Made by a program: the position numbers and the translations under genes
Source: Melioribacteraceae bacterium
GTDB taxonomy: Bacteria; Bacteroidota; Ignavibacteria; Ignavibacteriales; Melioribacteraceae
Assembly (NCBI GenBank): GCA_016342755.1
Contig: JAEINS010000006.1
Span: 186,001 to 250,000 of the forward strand
Direction: 5' to 3'
DNA length: 64,000 bases
Part shown: positions 35,989-44,496 of the stretch, piece by piece
Position numbering within the stretch: position 1 is the first letter of the stretch
Layout: each line of letters begins with the position of its first letter
The notes under the pieces: model-generated
Told to the model about the DNA's origin: nothing
What the model saw: the letters and a program-made list of their open reading frames with translations, nothing else
Database searches by the model: none

Positions 35989-38400
35989 TTAGTTTATGTG
36001 TTTAGTTTCTCCCCGATTTAATTTAACTTGTAATTCTTTTCCATTAAAGAACACATTCGTTTTACCGACTTTTTTAGAAGAGATTTCACACTTTGTAATT
36101 TTTTTATTTTCCCATTCAAACGAAAGTTCAAATCCGCCGCGGGCGCAAACGCCTGAAAGTTTTCCAGAACTCCAGGCATCGGGTAATGCCGGAAGAAGTT
36201 CGATCTTAAATTCTGTAGACTGTATGAGCATTTCCAGCACTCCGGCAGCTCCGCCAAAATTTCCGTCAATCTGAAAAGGAGGATGAGCATCAAGCAAGTT
36301 TGGATAAGTTCCGCCGCCTTTGCTGTAATTAGTTTCCATACCGGTCGGATCAACATACGATAATAGTTCCTGATATAATTTATACGCTCTGTTTCCGTCT
36401 TTTAATCTCGCCCATAAATTGATTCTCCATCCTTGTGACCAGCCGGTACTTTTATCACCCTTAATATTCAGGGTAGTTTTACAGGCTTCCGCAAATTCGG
36501 GAGTTTTTTCCGGTGTAATATGATGCCCGGGATAGAGACCAAAAAGATGCGACTGATGACGATGCTGAGGATCCTGATCTTCCCAGTCATAATACCATTC
36601 CTGAAGATTACCGTTTTTCCCGACTTTATACGGATACATTTTATTTAGAATTGGGACTAGTGTTAAAATAAACTCTTCATCAATATTTAATATTTGAGCT
36701 GCTCTAAGAGTCTGGATTAATAATTCTTTAATCATTGCCAGATCAGCCGTGGCTCCGTATAATGTTGCTCCGGTATAACCGTCATGTTTGTATAAGTTTT
36801 CCGGAGAAGTTGACGGAGCTGTAACAAGGTTTCCGTTTTTATCTTCAACTAACCAGTTTAAACAGAAGTCAGCCGCTCCTTTCATAAGCGGATAGGCTTC
36901 ATTTTTTAGAAATTCTTTATCTTTTGTAAATATGTAATGTTCCCATAAATGTGTGCTTAACCAGGCTCCGCCCATAGTCCAATTAGCCCAGACTGGATCT
37001 CCTTTTCCAAAATCGCCAACAGGATTACTCATTGCCCAAATGTCCGAATTGTGCGCAACGGTCCAGCCTTTATCAACTCCGTAAAAAGTTTTTGCGGTAA
37101 TTTTCCCAGTTTCAGAAACGTTTTTTATAAATCCTAAAAGCGGTTTATGAAGCTCTGATAAATTTGCGGTTTCAGCCAGCCAGTAATTTTCTTCAACATT
37201 AATGTTTGTTGTGTAATTGCTGCTCCAGGGCGGTCGCATATACGGATTCCAAATTCCCTGTAAGTTTATTGGAACGTTTGGAGTTCTTGAACTTGAAATA
37301 AGCAGATATCTTCCAAAATGGAAATAGAGTTCCTCCAATCCTTTATCAGATTTACCGGATGTATAATATTTCTTTAACCGTTCGTCTGTTGGCAAAGAAA
37401 CTGTCTCTTTCTCCTGAAGCTGAAATGTTAAACGGTCGAAGTAAGAATGGTAATCTTTTTGATGAGCAAATTTTAATTCATTAAAAGATTTAACATTTGT
37501 TTTTTCTAACTGCTCTTTTGCAATCGCATAATTATCAAGTCCGTCTTTTGCGGGATCTTTGTCGTAGCCGTTAAAACTTGTCGCGACCGAAACTATAATT
37601 TCGGCGGCGGATGCTTCCGATATACTTAAAGTGGAATCATTTTCTAAAACGTTTCCATCAGTTGATTTAATTTTTATGATTGCTGTAAATCTAATTCCTC
37701 TGTTTTTATCAAATTTAACAGCATCCGGAAGATCGCCTCTATAACTTGGTTCAGTATGATAAGGGGCATATCCGTTAATTATAATTGAGTTATCACGAGT
37801 TTCGTTTTTATACTTTAGCAAACTGGTAAAATTCAAATCAAAGTTCATCACTTTATCTGTATCACTTTTTAATCTGATAACCATTACCTGATCCGGATTT
37901 GATACAAAATATTCTTTTGAGAATTTAGCGTTATCACATTTATAATTTACTAATGCTTCGGCGTCACTAATATTCAATTCACGGTAGTAATTCTCTATGT
38001 TTGCAGAGTGTTTATGTTCAATCAATAAATTACCAAGCGGCACAAATGATTGTGAAAATGATCCCTGAATATTTTTGTATAACTGATCTGCTTTTTTATA
38101 ATCCTCTTCAAAAAGAGCTTCGCGTATTTTAGGAATATATTTGTGCGCATTCGGATTCATATTCGGATCAACCGGTTCACCGGACCAAAGTGTCGCGTCG
38201 TTCAAATAAATTATATCGGTTTCCGTTCCGCCAAAAACTGTTGCTCCCATTTTACCATTTCCCAGAACCAGAGCTTCTTCAAAATGTTCACCGGGATTAT
38301 TATACCACAATTTGTATTTGGTTTTAATATCCGATTGATTCTGGCATGAGATTAAAATTATTGAAGCTATTATTCCCATTGTAAATTGGAGTTTTTTCAT
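35989..38400 (-). CDS. GH95 alpha-L-fucosidase lipoprotein
   Basis: An 803-residue exported enzyme; the lipobox is ASIILISC. The N-terminal GH95 domain starts LWYNNPGEHFEEALVLGNGKMGATVFGG and has NDATLWSGEP, two family hallmarks. The (alpha/alpha)6 barrel contains NVEENYWLAETANLSEL with the catalytic acid region, SPENLYKHDGYTG, HRHQSHLFGLYPGHHI and PFQIDGNFGGAAGVLEML, where the conserved Asp lies. GH95 enzymes invert terminal alpha-1,2-fucose, or alpha-galactose in some members, from xyloglucan or host-type glycans. The start is the ATG at 38398-38400; a TTG two codons earlier is unlikely. It stands apart from the mannoside genes. Confidence 0.92.
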   Translation of the reverse strand: MKKLQFTMGIIASIILISCQNQSDIKTKYKLWYNNPGEHFEEALVLGNGKMGATVFGGTETDIIYLNDATLWSGEPVDPNMNPNAHKYIPKIREALFEEDYKKADQLYKNIQGSFSQSFVPLGNLLIEHKHSANIENYYRELNISDAEALVNYKCDNAKFSKEYFVSNPDQVMVIRLKSDTDKVMNFDLNFTSLLKYKNETRDNSIIINGYAPYHTEPSYRGDLPDAVKFDKNRGIRFTAIIKIKSTDGNVLENDSTLSISEASAAEIIVSVATSFNGYDKDPAKDGLDNYAIAKEQLEKTNVKSFNELKFAHQKDYHSYFDRLTFQLQEKETVSLPTDERLKKYYTSGKSDKGLEELYFHFGRYLLISSSRTPNVPINLQGIWNPYMRPPWSSNYTTNINVEENYWLAETANLSELHKPLLGFIKNVSETGKITAKTFYGVDKGWTVAHNSDIWAMSNPVGDFGKGDPVWANWTMGGAWLSTHLWEHYIFTKDKEFLKNEAYPLMKGAADFCLNWLVEDKNGNLVTAPSTSPENLYKHDGYTGATLYGATADLAMIKELLIQTLRAAQILNIDEEFILTLVPILNKMYPYKVGKNGNLQEWYYDWEDQDPQHRHQSHLFGLYPGHHITPEKTPEFAEACKTTLNIKGDKSTGWSQGWRINLWARLKDGNRAYKLYQELLSYVDPTGMETNYSKGGGTYPNLLDAHPPFQIDGNFGGAAGVLEMLIQSTEFKIELLPALPDAWSSGKLSGVCARGGFELSFEWENKKITKCEISSKKVGKTNVFFNGKELQVKLNRGETKHIN

Positions 38401-38454
38401 ATACAACTCTTTTTTTTAAGTGACTATGATACCTTGTTAACAATCAGCAGTATT

Positions 38455-39312
38455 TTAATTACAAATATCTTTAAGTTCTTTTATCAGCCGGTCAACTTTC
38501 TGTTTACTCAGTTCTAATGATGATAAACTGCTTTGATCCTGCAAAAGCTGGGAACAGGTTACAATACCTTGTTCCAGCAGATTTTGTTTTTCTTCTTTTT
38601 TAAGCTGACTAAGAATTGTAATGGGATAAACCTTAAGCTTTGCAATTATATCTTTTAGTCCGTTTCCGGCGGGAAAATCCCATGCCAGTAAACGCAAACC
38701 GCTGCATGTTCCAAATTTTATTGAATCAGATGAAAAACGGGTATTTGTAACTACCCATCCAATAAAACTCAGGTCTTTATATTCCAACATTTCCTTTCGT
38801 TTTTTAATTATATCATTAACGCGTGAACGAACGTATAATGGCACCTGAACACTTACCTGTTTACCCTGGTCTTTGTGATACTTGCATTCCATAAGATGCT
38901 GAGTGTTATTTTGTGTAGCAATTACATCCATTTCATGGGTAACACAATTGCCGTCAACAACAACCCCTACATCAATAGAAAAGCCCTGTTTCTCAAAAAT
39001 TTTTCCAATAAATTTTTCGAATGGATAACCTGTAGGACCAAGTTCAAGTATAGCGCGTTTTAATTTGTATTTTAACGCGGCGGTAGTTTTTTCGCGGCGA
39101 AGAAAGGAAAATGCGTGAGTGTAAATCTTTTTAGTAGTTACACCACTGTAAATCCAGCATTCAATATCCAAAATAATTTTTGAAATAGTTTCGCTATTTG
39201 CGCCGGCACTTAATAAGGAACGTTTAAGTTTTTCCGTATCAAAGGGTTCTTCCTCACCGGAGGCTTTTTTTACAAGAATATCTTTTCTGTTTTGTGAGGT
39301 TATTGTTTCCAT
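38455..39312 (-). CDS. ATP-cone and Mrr-like endonuclease domain protein
   Basis: A 285-residue protein. Residues 12-90 form an ATP-cone domain (LVKKASGEEEPFDTEKLKRSLLSAGA), better known as the nucleotide sensor of ribonucleotide reductase and NrdR. Residues 95-215 form a PD-(D/E)xK nuclease-like domain of the Mrr/restriction-endonuclease type: GYPFEKFIGKIFEKQGF, then HEMDVIATQNNTQHLMECKYH with the Asp and Glu-x-Lys residues. The end resembles a helix-hairpin-helix region (LLEQGIVTCSQLL). A nucleotide-gated DNA nuclease is a fair inference, perhaps for defence or repair. No methyltransferase partner of the restriction type lies near it. Confidence 0.75.
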   Translation of the reverse strand: METITSQNRKDILVKKASGEEEPFDTEKLKRSLLSAGANSETISKIILDIECWIYSGVTTKKIYTHAFSFLRREKTTAALKYKLKRAILELGPTGYPFEKFIGKIFEKQGFSIDVGVVVDGNCVTHEMDVIATQNNTQHLMECKYHKDQGKQVSVQVPLYVRSRVNDIIKKRKEMLEYKDLSFIGWVVTNTRFSSDSIKFGTCSGLRLLAWDFPAGNGLKDIIAKLKVYPITILSQLKKEEKQNLLEQGIVTCSQLLQDQSSLSSLELSKQKVDRLIKELKDICN

Positions 39313-39343
39313 AGTGTTCTTTCTTCGTGTTTTTATTTTATAA

Positions 39344-40609
39344 TTATTGTTGTAATAAAATTTTTATACTGTAATGGTTAACATCGTAAGTAATTTTTTT
39401 AATTAATTCACTAAGTTCAGCAAGGGAAATATTAATTTGCCGCTGGTTCTTATAGGCAATAAAACCTAAATTAACCGGAAGCTTTTCATCTCTGAAACAG
39501 TAATTAAAAACAGTATAACTTTTGTATCCGGCAGCTTTAAGAAGTTCATTTAAAGTGTCCGTATCAAAAATTGCTTTGTGAAGCTGTTCAAGTTTCCAGC
39601 TATTTTCACTTTGTTCCGGCGAACCGTGTGTTAACCGGTAAGCCTGCAACAGATCAAATTTTTCTGAAGTAAGACCTTCTTTTTTATTTATATATGCATC
39701 GGCAATAATTTTGAAATCAGGAAGCCCTAAAAATAAAACTTTACCATTTTCATTAAGTATTCTATTGATATCTTTTAAACATGATAATTCTTGATCCGCC
39801 CAGAGATGTTCAAAAAAAGCGTGACTATAAACTAATGAAAAATGTGAATCGGGGAAATTTTTAAAGTTTGAACAATCATTAATTAAATCAGTTGCCGGAG
39901 TCGGACGGGCATCCATGTTTATAAATCCCTTAAATTTTTGATTACCGCATCCGACATGTAATTTTTTGAAACGCTGCTCTTCGGGTAATTCTTCCAAAGC
40001 CGATTTTAAAGGTTCCCATTCAATAATGCCAATTCCGCTGGTTGATCCAAACGCGGATAGATCAAATTTTGGCTGATCAATATTATCCCAGAGATTTTTA
40101 ATTTTTTCATTATAAATATTATTAATAATCATTTTGGGATAACCGGTAAACTGTACGGAAGAAAAATTTTCTAACAGCATTTTACATTCATCGTAATCGG
40201 GACTGTTAATATATATTAAATCCGCGTGCTGAAATATTTCGTTATACTTTTCAAAAGTTGAAGTTTTTGTAATATCATTAATAAACTGTTTAATTTGTCC
40301 ATCTTCAAAACCTTTTTCAGACAAACTCCCAAAACCGTTATTCCGTCTGTCATGAGAATTGAAAGTTATAATCTTGCCGTTTTCTAAATACATTTGTAAT
40401 GCCAGGGCTGAACTTTGGCTATTTGTATTAATTTCAATTATAATTTGCGGAGTGTAAGTTTTTACATATCCGGCGAGCAGATAATTTTCTATATCAGAAA
40501 AACATGGTTTTTTACTAAGCTGATTGTCGCTTAAAAGATTTGCGGCACTATTAAATATCTTAATGGACATCTCTAAAATGTAGTCAGAAAAACTGATTTT
40601 AGCCGGCAT
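39344..40609 (-). CDS. Two-part SAM-dependent methyltransferase
   Basis: A 421-residue protein. The C-terminal part is a class I methyltransferase with KLHVGCGNQKFKGFINMDA (motif I), FSLVYSHAFFEHL and LNENGKVLFLGLPDF, about residues 210-400. The N-terminal 200 residues look like a second Rossmann-type fold: IIIEINTNSQSSALALQMYLENGKIITF then DLIYINSPDYDECKMLL. It lacks a clear SAM-binding glycine loop and may be an inactive relative. Such two-part proteins often act on surface sugars, but the substrate cannot be told here. The gene precedes the ATP-cone nuclease by 31 nt on the same strand. Confidence 0.72.
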   Translation of the reverse strand: MPAKISFSDYILEMSIKIFNSAANLLSDNQLSKKPCFSDIENYLLAGYVKTYTPQIIIEINTNSQSSALALQMYLENGKIITFNSHDRRNNGFGSLSEKGFEDGQIKQFINDITKTSTFEKYNEIFQHADLIYINSPDYDECKMLLENFSSVQFTGYPKMIINNIYNEKIKNLWDNIDQPKFDLSAFGSTSGIGIIEWEPLKSALEELPEEQRFKKLHVGCGNQKFKGFINMDARPTPATDLINDCSNFKNFPDSHFSLVYSHAFFEHLWADQELSCLKDINRILNENGKVLFLGLPDFKIIADAYINKKEGLTSEKFDLLQAYRLTHGSPEQSENSWKLEQLHKAIFDTDTLNELLKAAGYKSYTVFNYCFRDEKLPVNLGFIAYKNQRQINISLAELSELIKKITYDVNHYSIKILLQQ

Positions 40610-40683
40610 TGTTTTCCTAATTTGTTTAGATAAATATAAAAAAAACGGTGTAATTATATTTTACTTTTATTTGCCGGGTTTAT

Positions 40684-40710
40684 AACATGGCAGCTCTTAA
40701 ATTACAATTC
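40684..40710 (+). repeat. Copy 1 of a 27-nt intergenic repeat
   Basis: Begins AACATGGCAGCTCTTAAATT and matches 24 of 27 positions with the copy at 42306-42332 in the same orientation. It lies in the 261-nt spacer between the methyltransferase start and the PNPOx-like gene end. No coding sense in any frame. Confidence 0.6.
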
Positions 40711-40870
40711 AATTAATTTGGATATTAAAGGAGAGGATTAAAAGTGTCTGTTAACCAGTGAGGATACTTTGCGATATTTTGTATAAAAATAACTTCCGAA
40801 TATAAAAAAGAATAGTTTGCGTAATTAATTACTAACACAAACTATTCTTAAGAAGGGTTATAGTTTTATA

Positions 40871-41257
40871 TTATAACATTTGTTTTGCATTATCTACAGT
40901 AATTTCCAAAACTCTGTTTAAAAATGAAAACTTATCTTTCATCATGTTGTACTCTTCACCCGATTCAATATAAGAGGCAGTTCCTTCAATAAGAAATCCC
41001 GTACCCGGATAGTCTTTATATCCTAAAACATCTTTGCTGCCTAAAGTTATTTTTACATTATTGTTTACATCTACATTTTTTTTGGTTTTTCTAAATCCAT
41101 ATGCCGGAATTAAAATACGTTCATCTTCAGTAACAACCAGAAACGAATTCCAGGTATTTACCAAGTGAGGTTCAACACCCCATGACATTATAGATACAAC
41201 ACCTTCATGTTTTATTACTTCAAAAAACTTAGCACTTAATTTATCTTCATTGTTCAT
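40871..41257 (-). CDS. Pyridoxamine 5'-phosphate oxidase-like FMN-binding protein
   Basis: A 128-residue split-barrel flavin protein. VVSIMSWGVEPHLVNTWNSFL, ILIPAYGFRKTKKNV and GTGFLIEGTASYI follow the order of the PNPOx-like fold, and the small size fits a general-stress or FMN-reductase-like member rather than true PdxH. Substrate unknown. It lies directly downstream of the small winged-helix gene, 51 nt on, and the two may be one transcript. Confidence 0.75.
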   Translation of the reverse strand: MNNEDKLSAKFFEVIKHEGVVSIMSWGVEPHLVNTWNSFLVVTEDERILIPAYGFRKTKKNVDVNNNVKITLGSKDVLGYKDYPGTGFLIEGTASYIESGEEYNMMKDKFSFLNRVLEITVDNAKQML

Positions 41258-41308
41258 ATTCTTTCCTTATCATTTTAATAGTATACAAATTGTAAAAAAG
41301 GTAGTTTA

Positions 41309-41485
41309 TTACTTTGGCTGCCAGAAACATCTTTTAGGAGATATAATTGAACCATCCTTTTTTAATTGTGCCATTGCTTTGTCAACTACTTTGCGGTCAA
41401 GACCTGTTAATTCAGCAATTTTCCCCGCATTTAAAGGTATGTTTTCCTTATTCATTATCTCTAATATTTGTGTTGTTGCTTCCAT
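41309..41485 (-). CDS. Small winged-helix DNA-binding protein (58 residues)
   Basis: An ATG-started frame of 58 codons: MEATTQILEIMNKENIPLN, then AGKIAELTGLDRKVVDKAMAQ, then LKKDGSIISPKRCFWQPK. The middle is a clear helix-turn-helix (KIAELTGLDRKVVDKAM) and the end forms the wing. Similar single-domain proteins are annotated as MarR-like or putative regulators. It lies between the Crp/Fnr gene and the PNPOx-like gene, and may regulate the latter. Confidence 0.75.
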   Translation of the reverse strand: MEATTQILEIMNKENIPLNAGKIAELTGLDRKVVDKAMAQLKKDGSIISPKRCFWQPK

Positions 41486-41584
41486 ATTTCTGCTCCCTAA
41501 AAGTTAGTATTATAATTTCATTTTGTAAGACTAAAGTAAGCATTAAATGATTCTTAAAAATTAAACTGGTTTAAGAAATTAAAA

Positions 41585-42166
41585 TTATAAGTTCTTTTTT
41601 CTCAGTTCACTCAAATATTCCGGGGTAAGACCAAGGTAAGATGCTATCATATATTGAGGTACACGCTGCATAAATTCTGGAAATGAGGAATTAAAATGCA
41701 CATAAAACTCCTCTTTAGACATTTCGTACAGCAGTTTTGTTTTTAGCTGAGAGGCGGCAAGTGTCTTCTGCGTCATTATTCTAAAATATTTTTCTAACCT
41801 GGGAAATTCTCTAAGCATCTCGTTAAACTTGTGTTTATCAACCGATACTATTTCAGAGGCTTCAATTGCCTGAATATAATATTCCGAGGGTGTGTTATTC
41901 ATAAAACTGGAATAGTCTGTAATCCACCATCCTTCTAAAGCAAACTGAACAATCTGCTCAACAGATTTTTTATTTAGAAAGTACATCCGCAAACATCCTT
42001 TTTCAACAAAGAATAGGTCTTTGCAAACGCTGCTCTCCCGTAATAAGAGTTCCTTCTTTTTTAATTTATGCGTTCTAAAATACTTCTTTAAAACTGACAA
42101 ATCACTTTCATTTAAATCGCTAAATTTTTTTAGATGTTGCTCAAGACTAATATGCACTTTTAACAC
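41585..42166 (-). CDS. Crp/Fnr-family transcriptional regulator
   Basis: A 193-residue protein with an N-terminal cyclic-nucleotide-binding-type domain: LLLRESSVCKDLFFVEKGCLRMYFLNK and WWITDYSSFMNN. The C-terminal helix-turn-helix has YMIASYLGLTPEYLSELRKKN. This is the common Bacteroidota form and has no Fnr iron-sulfur cysteine set. The start is GTG; another GTG three codons in is possible. The effector could be cAMP, since a class III nucleotide cyclase is encoded in this window, but a direct link is not shown. Confidence 0.88.
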   Translation of the reverse strand: MLKVHISLEQHLKKFSDLNESDLSVLKKYFRTHKLKKKELLLRESSVCKDLFFVEKGCLRMYFLNKKSVEQIVQFALEGWWITDYSSFMNNTPSEYYIQAIEASEIVSVDKHKFNEMLREFPRLEKYFRIMTQKTLAASQLKTKLLYEMSKEEFYVHFNSSFPEFMQRVPQYMIASYLGLTPEYLSELRKKNL

Positions 42167-42305
42167 TTATTTTACTTTTTGGGAAAATGATTTAGAGTTA
42201 ATTGTACTTCTTTGTAATTTGAATGAAATTTTCTCTTCACTAATTTTTTTTTGTTAAAATATTGTTAGCAAAAAAGGAAAGTAGTTTTTTATATCTAAAA
42301 AAACA

Positions 42306-42332
42306 AACATGGCAGTTCTTAAATTGCAATCC
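42306..42332 (+). repeat. Copy 2 of a 27-nt intergenic repeat
   Basis: Begins AACATGGCAGTTCTTAAATT; three mismatches to the copy at 40684-40710, same orientation, 1.6 kb apart. Confidence 0.6.
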
Positions 42333-42402
42333 GAAATATTCAATATTTTTTCCCCAAGAGAGGGGTATAATTTAATTAGCCGGGATATTCAGAAAAGGTA
42401 TT

Positions 42403-42428
42403 AAAAGCACCTCTTTGCTTAGATGCTT
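42403..42428 (-). terminator. Terminator of the HEPN/MNT pair; near copy of the YchF terminator
   Basis: On the minus strand a GCATCT...AGGTGC stem followed by TTTT, about 80 nt past the MNT stop. It matches the repeat at 43342-43367 in 25 of 26 bases; the single change (T for G) removes one stem pair. Confidence 0.65.
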
Positions 42429-42510
42429 CAGATTGTTGCAAAATTCTTCGAAATATGTCACCATTAGTTCTTACTCAATTTCAACAACCTTAATCACAAA
42501 TTATGTTTTA

Positions 42511-42852
42511 CTATATAATCAGATTATTAAAATTTTCCCTTTCAAACAGAACAATCCCGACTTTATTAATATGCTCTAATAGTGCATGTTCTTTTATTCT
42601 GTCGCAAATAACAAAATCAAATTTATAAGGTAATAATAGGTTTTCAACTTCAATGGAAATATCGAGGATATCATTAAGAATAATTCCGTTTCCTTTCAAA
42701 GCAAGATCAACATCAGAACCATTAAGAAAATTTCCTTTTGCCCTGGAGCCAAACAAGATTACTTTTTCAATTTTACTGTTCTTTTCAATAATGGAAATAA
42801 TTTGGCTTATTTCCGATTCTGTAAGACCATATTTTTCTTTAGAAATATCCAA
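42511..42852 (-). CDS. MNT-type nucleotidyltransferase (antitoxin-like)
   Basis: A 113-residue minimal nucleotidyltransferase. The fold-defining motif GSRAKGNFLNGSDVDLAL (GSx10DxD) is near residue 36, and YKFDFVICD holds the third acidic residue. These proteins pair with HEPN proteins as toxin-antitoxin modules, where the MNT partner can AMPylate and silence the HEPN ribonuclease. The start is a TTG, the only start codon in frame, 5 nt after the HEPN stop. The pair fits a HEPN/MNT module well. Confidence 0.82.
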   Translation of the reverse strand: MDISKEKYGLTESEISQIISIIEKNSKIEKVILFGSRAKGNFLNGSDVDLALKGNGIILNDILDISIEVENLLLPYKFDFVICDRIKEHALLEHINKVGIVLFERENFNNLII

Positions 42853-42857
42853 AACTA

Positions 42858-43259
42858 TTATTTAGTACTTTCTAATTTATCACGTAAATCATTTAGAAGA
42901 GAAAAATATTCTGCGCGAATACTTTTTATAATTTCTTCGGCAGTTTGTTCATCATAGGTATGACTGGTAAGATTACGGCTTTTATGCATCCGCATCCAGC
43001 CGGTTCCATCGGTAATATAGCCGTCTTGAAAACTTTGCTCAATAACTGGTTTAGGACCAAGAATCCCGATATATCCTTTTTCTTTAAGAAAATCCTGCAG
43101 AGTTTTCCAGCTTAATTCATATGTATATTCAAAAGCCTTTATTAAACCTTGCTGTTCCATTTCATTAAGTTCTTCAACTTTAATAAATCTTTCAAGTTGT
43201 TTAAAAGCTTTATTAAAATTTGCAAATCTTTGTTCCCAGCGGATATCTTGGTTTGTCAT
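42858..43259 (-). CDS. HEPN-domain protein, HI0074 family (toxin-like)
   Basis: A 133-residue all-helical protein of the nucleotidyltransferase substrate-binding (HI0074) family. The HEPN active-site motif RNLTSH (Rx4H) is near the middle of the last third, in HKSRNLTSHTYDEQ. The frame reaches an ATG at 43274, but AGGGAAGA directly before the ATG at 43259 decides for that start. It is the first gene of the pair with MNT. Confidence 0.83.
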   Translation of the reverse strand: MTNQDIRWEQRFANFNKAFKQLERFIKVEELNEMEQQGLIKAFEYTYELSWKTLQDFLKEKGYIGILGPKPVIEQSFQDGYITDGTGWMRMHKSRNLTSHTYDEQTAEEIIKSIRAEYFSLLNDLRDKLESTK

Positions 43260-43339
43260 TTCTTCCCTGTACATAATTTTAGATACAAATATAATCTTAA
43301 TTCAACTATAATTCATATCATTTATATAAGGCGGGCAAT

Positions 43340-43371
43340 AAAAAAGCACCTCTTTGCTGAGATGCTTTTAC
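43340..43371 (-). terminator. Terminator of ychF
   Basis: On the minus strand AAAAGCATCTC-AGCAAA-GAGGTGCTTTTTT, an 11-bp stem with one G-U pair and a six-T tail, 25 nt after the ychF stop. A 26-nt core is repeated at 42403-42428. Confidence 0.8.
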
Positions 43372-43395
43372 GAAATTATTTACATAAAAATTCTA

Positions 43396-44496
43396 CTAAA
43401 CATTAAATCTAAAGTGCATTACATCACCATCTTGAACAATATATTCTTTACCTTCAACTCTCATTTTACCCGCATCTTTAGCACCTTGCTCACCCTGGTT
43501 TAAAGTGAAATCATTATAACTAATAACCTCAGCACGGATAAAACCTTTTTCAAAATCGTTATGAATAACCGACGCGGATTTTGGAGCTTTCCAGCCGTTT
43601 TTAATTGTCCAGGCTCTAACTTCCTGCACACCGGCAGTAAAATAACTTAAGAGTCCAAGTTTTTCGAATGATCTTCTGATGATAACATCGAGTCCGGATT
43701 CCAGGATGCCAAGCTCAGATAAAAACTCTTCACGTTCATCTTCTTCTAAGCCAGCTAACTCTTCTTCAATTTTTGCGCATTGCTTTATTAACGGAATGTC
43801 GTTTAATACTGCGTGAGAAGCCAATTGCTGTACATATTCATTATCAATCAATAAGCCGTCTTCATCAACATTAGCGCCATATAACATTGCTTTATTCGAT
43901 AAAAACCGCATTTCTCTATCTAAAGTGATAAACAGATCATTCTCTTTATCATGATATTTACTCGCCGGATTACCTTCTTCCATAAACTCAAAAAGATCTT
44001 TTGCCAATTCATACATTGCAGCAGCTTCTTTATCAATTCTAGTTTGTTTTGAAAGTTTTTCAACTTTTTTATTTAAAGATTCCAGATCGGCAAAAAGCAG
44101 TTCATCTTCAATAATTTTTACATCTCTAACAGGATCAATTGAGTTTTCAACGTGAGTTATATTTTCATCATCAAAACACCTTACCAAATGCAAAATAATT
44201 TCACATTCGCGAATATTTGATAAAAACTGGTTCCCTAATCCTTCACCTTTACTGGCTCCTCTTACAAGTCCGGCTATATCAACAAAATCTATTGTTGAAT
44301 TTTGAATTCTTTTTGGATTTACTATTTCAGCTAATTTGTCCAGTCTGTAATCCGGTACCGGTACAACAGCTTTATTCGGTTCAATTGTGCAAAAAGGATA
44401 ATTAGCACTTTCAGCATTTTGCGCTTTTGTTAAAGCATTAAAAGTTGTTGACTTTCCAACATTCGGTAATCCTACTATTCCTACACCTAATCCCAT
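43396..44496 (-). CDS. ychF: Redox-regulated P-loop ATPase YchF (Obg-like)
   Basis: A 366-residue protein of full family length. The P-loop is GLPNVGKSTTFNALTKA (residues 8-24). FVDIAGLVRGASKGEGLGNQFLSNI gives switch II with the hydrophobic replacement of the usual catalytic residue. A coiled-coil follows, then the C-terminal TGS-like domain with YFTAGVQEVRAWTI and GKMRVEGKEYIVQDGDVMHFRF. YchF binds ribosomes and ATP and acts in stress and translation quality control. Monocistronic here, with its own terminator. Confidence 0.97.
   Translation of the reverse strand: MGLGVGIVGLPNVGKSTTFNALTKAQNAESANYPFCTIEPNKAVVPVPDYRLDKLAEIVNPKRIQNSTIDFVDIAGLVRGASKGEGLGNQFLSNIRECEIILHLVRCFDDENITHVENSIDPVRDVKIIEDELLFADLESLNKKVEKLSKQTRIDKEAAAMYELAKDLFEFMEEGNPASKYHDKENDLFITLDREMRFLSNKAMLYGANVDEDGLLIDNEYVQQLASHAVLNDIPLIKQCAKIEEELAGLEEDEREEFLSELGILESGLDVIIRRSFEKLGLLSYFTAGVQEVRAWTIKNGWKAPKSASVIHNDFEKGFIRAEVISYNDFTLNQGEQGAKDAGKMRVEGKEYIVQDGDVMHFRFNV

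Larger units (their letters stand above)
42167..42510. other. Intergenic region with two repeats, 344 bp
   Basis: The spacer between the Crp/Fnr gene start and the MNT gene end holds no credible gene. It contains copy 2 of the 27-nt repeat (42306-42332), a small CCCC/GGGG hairpin near 42352-42365 and a terminator-like repeat (42403-42428). The patchwork suggests past recombination here. Confidence 0.5.
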
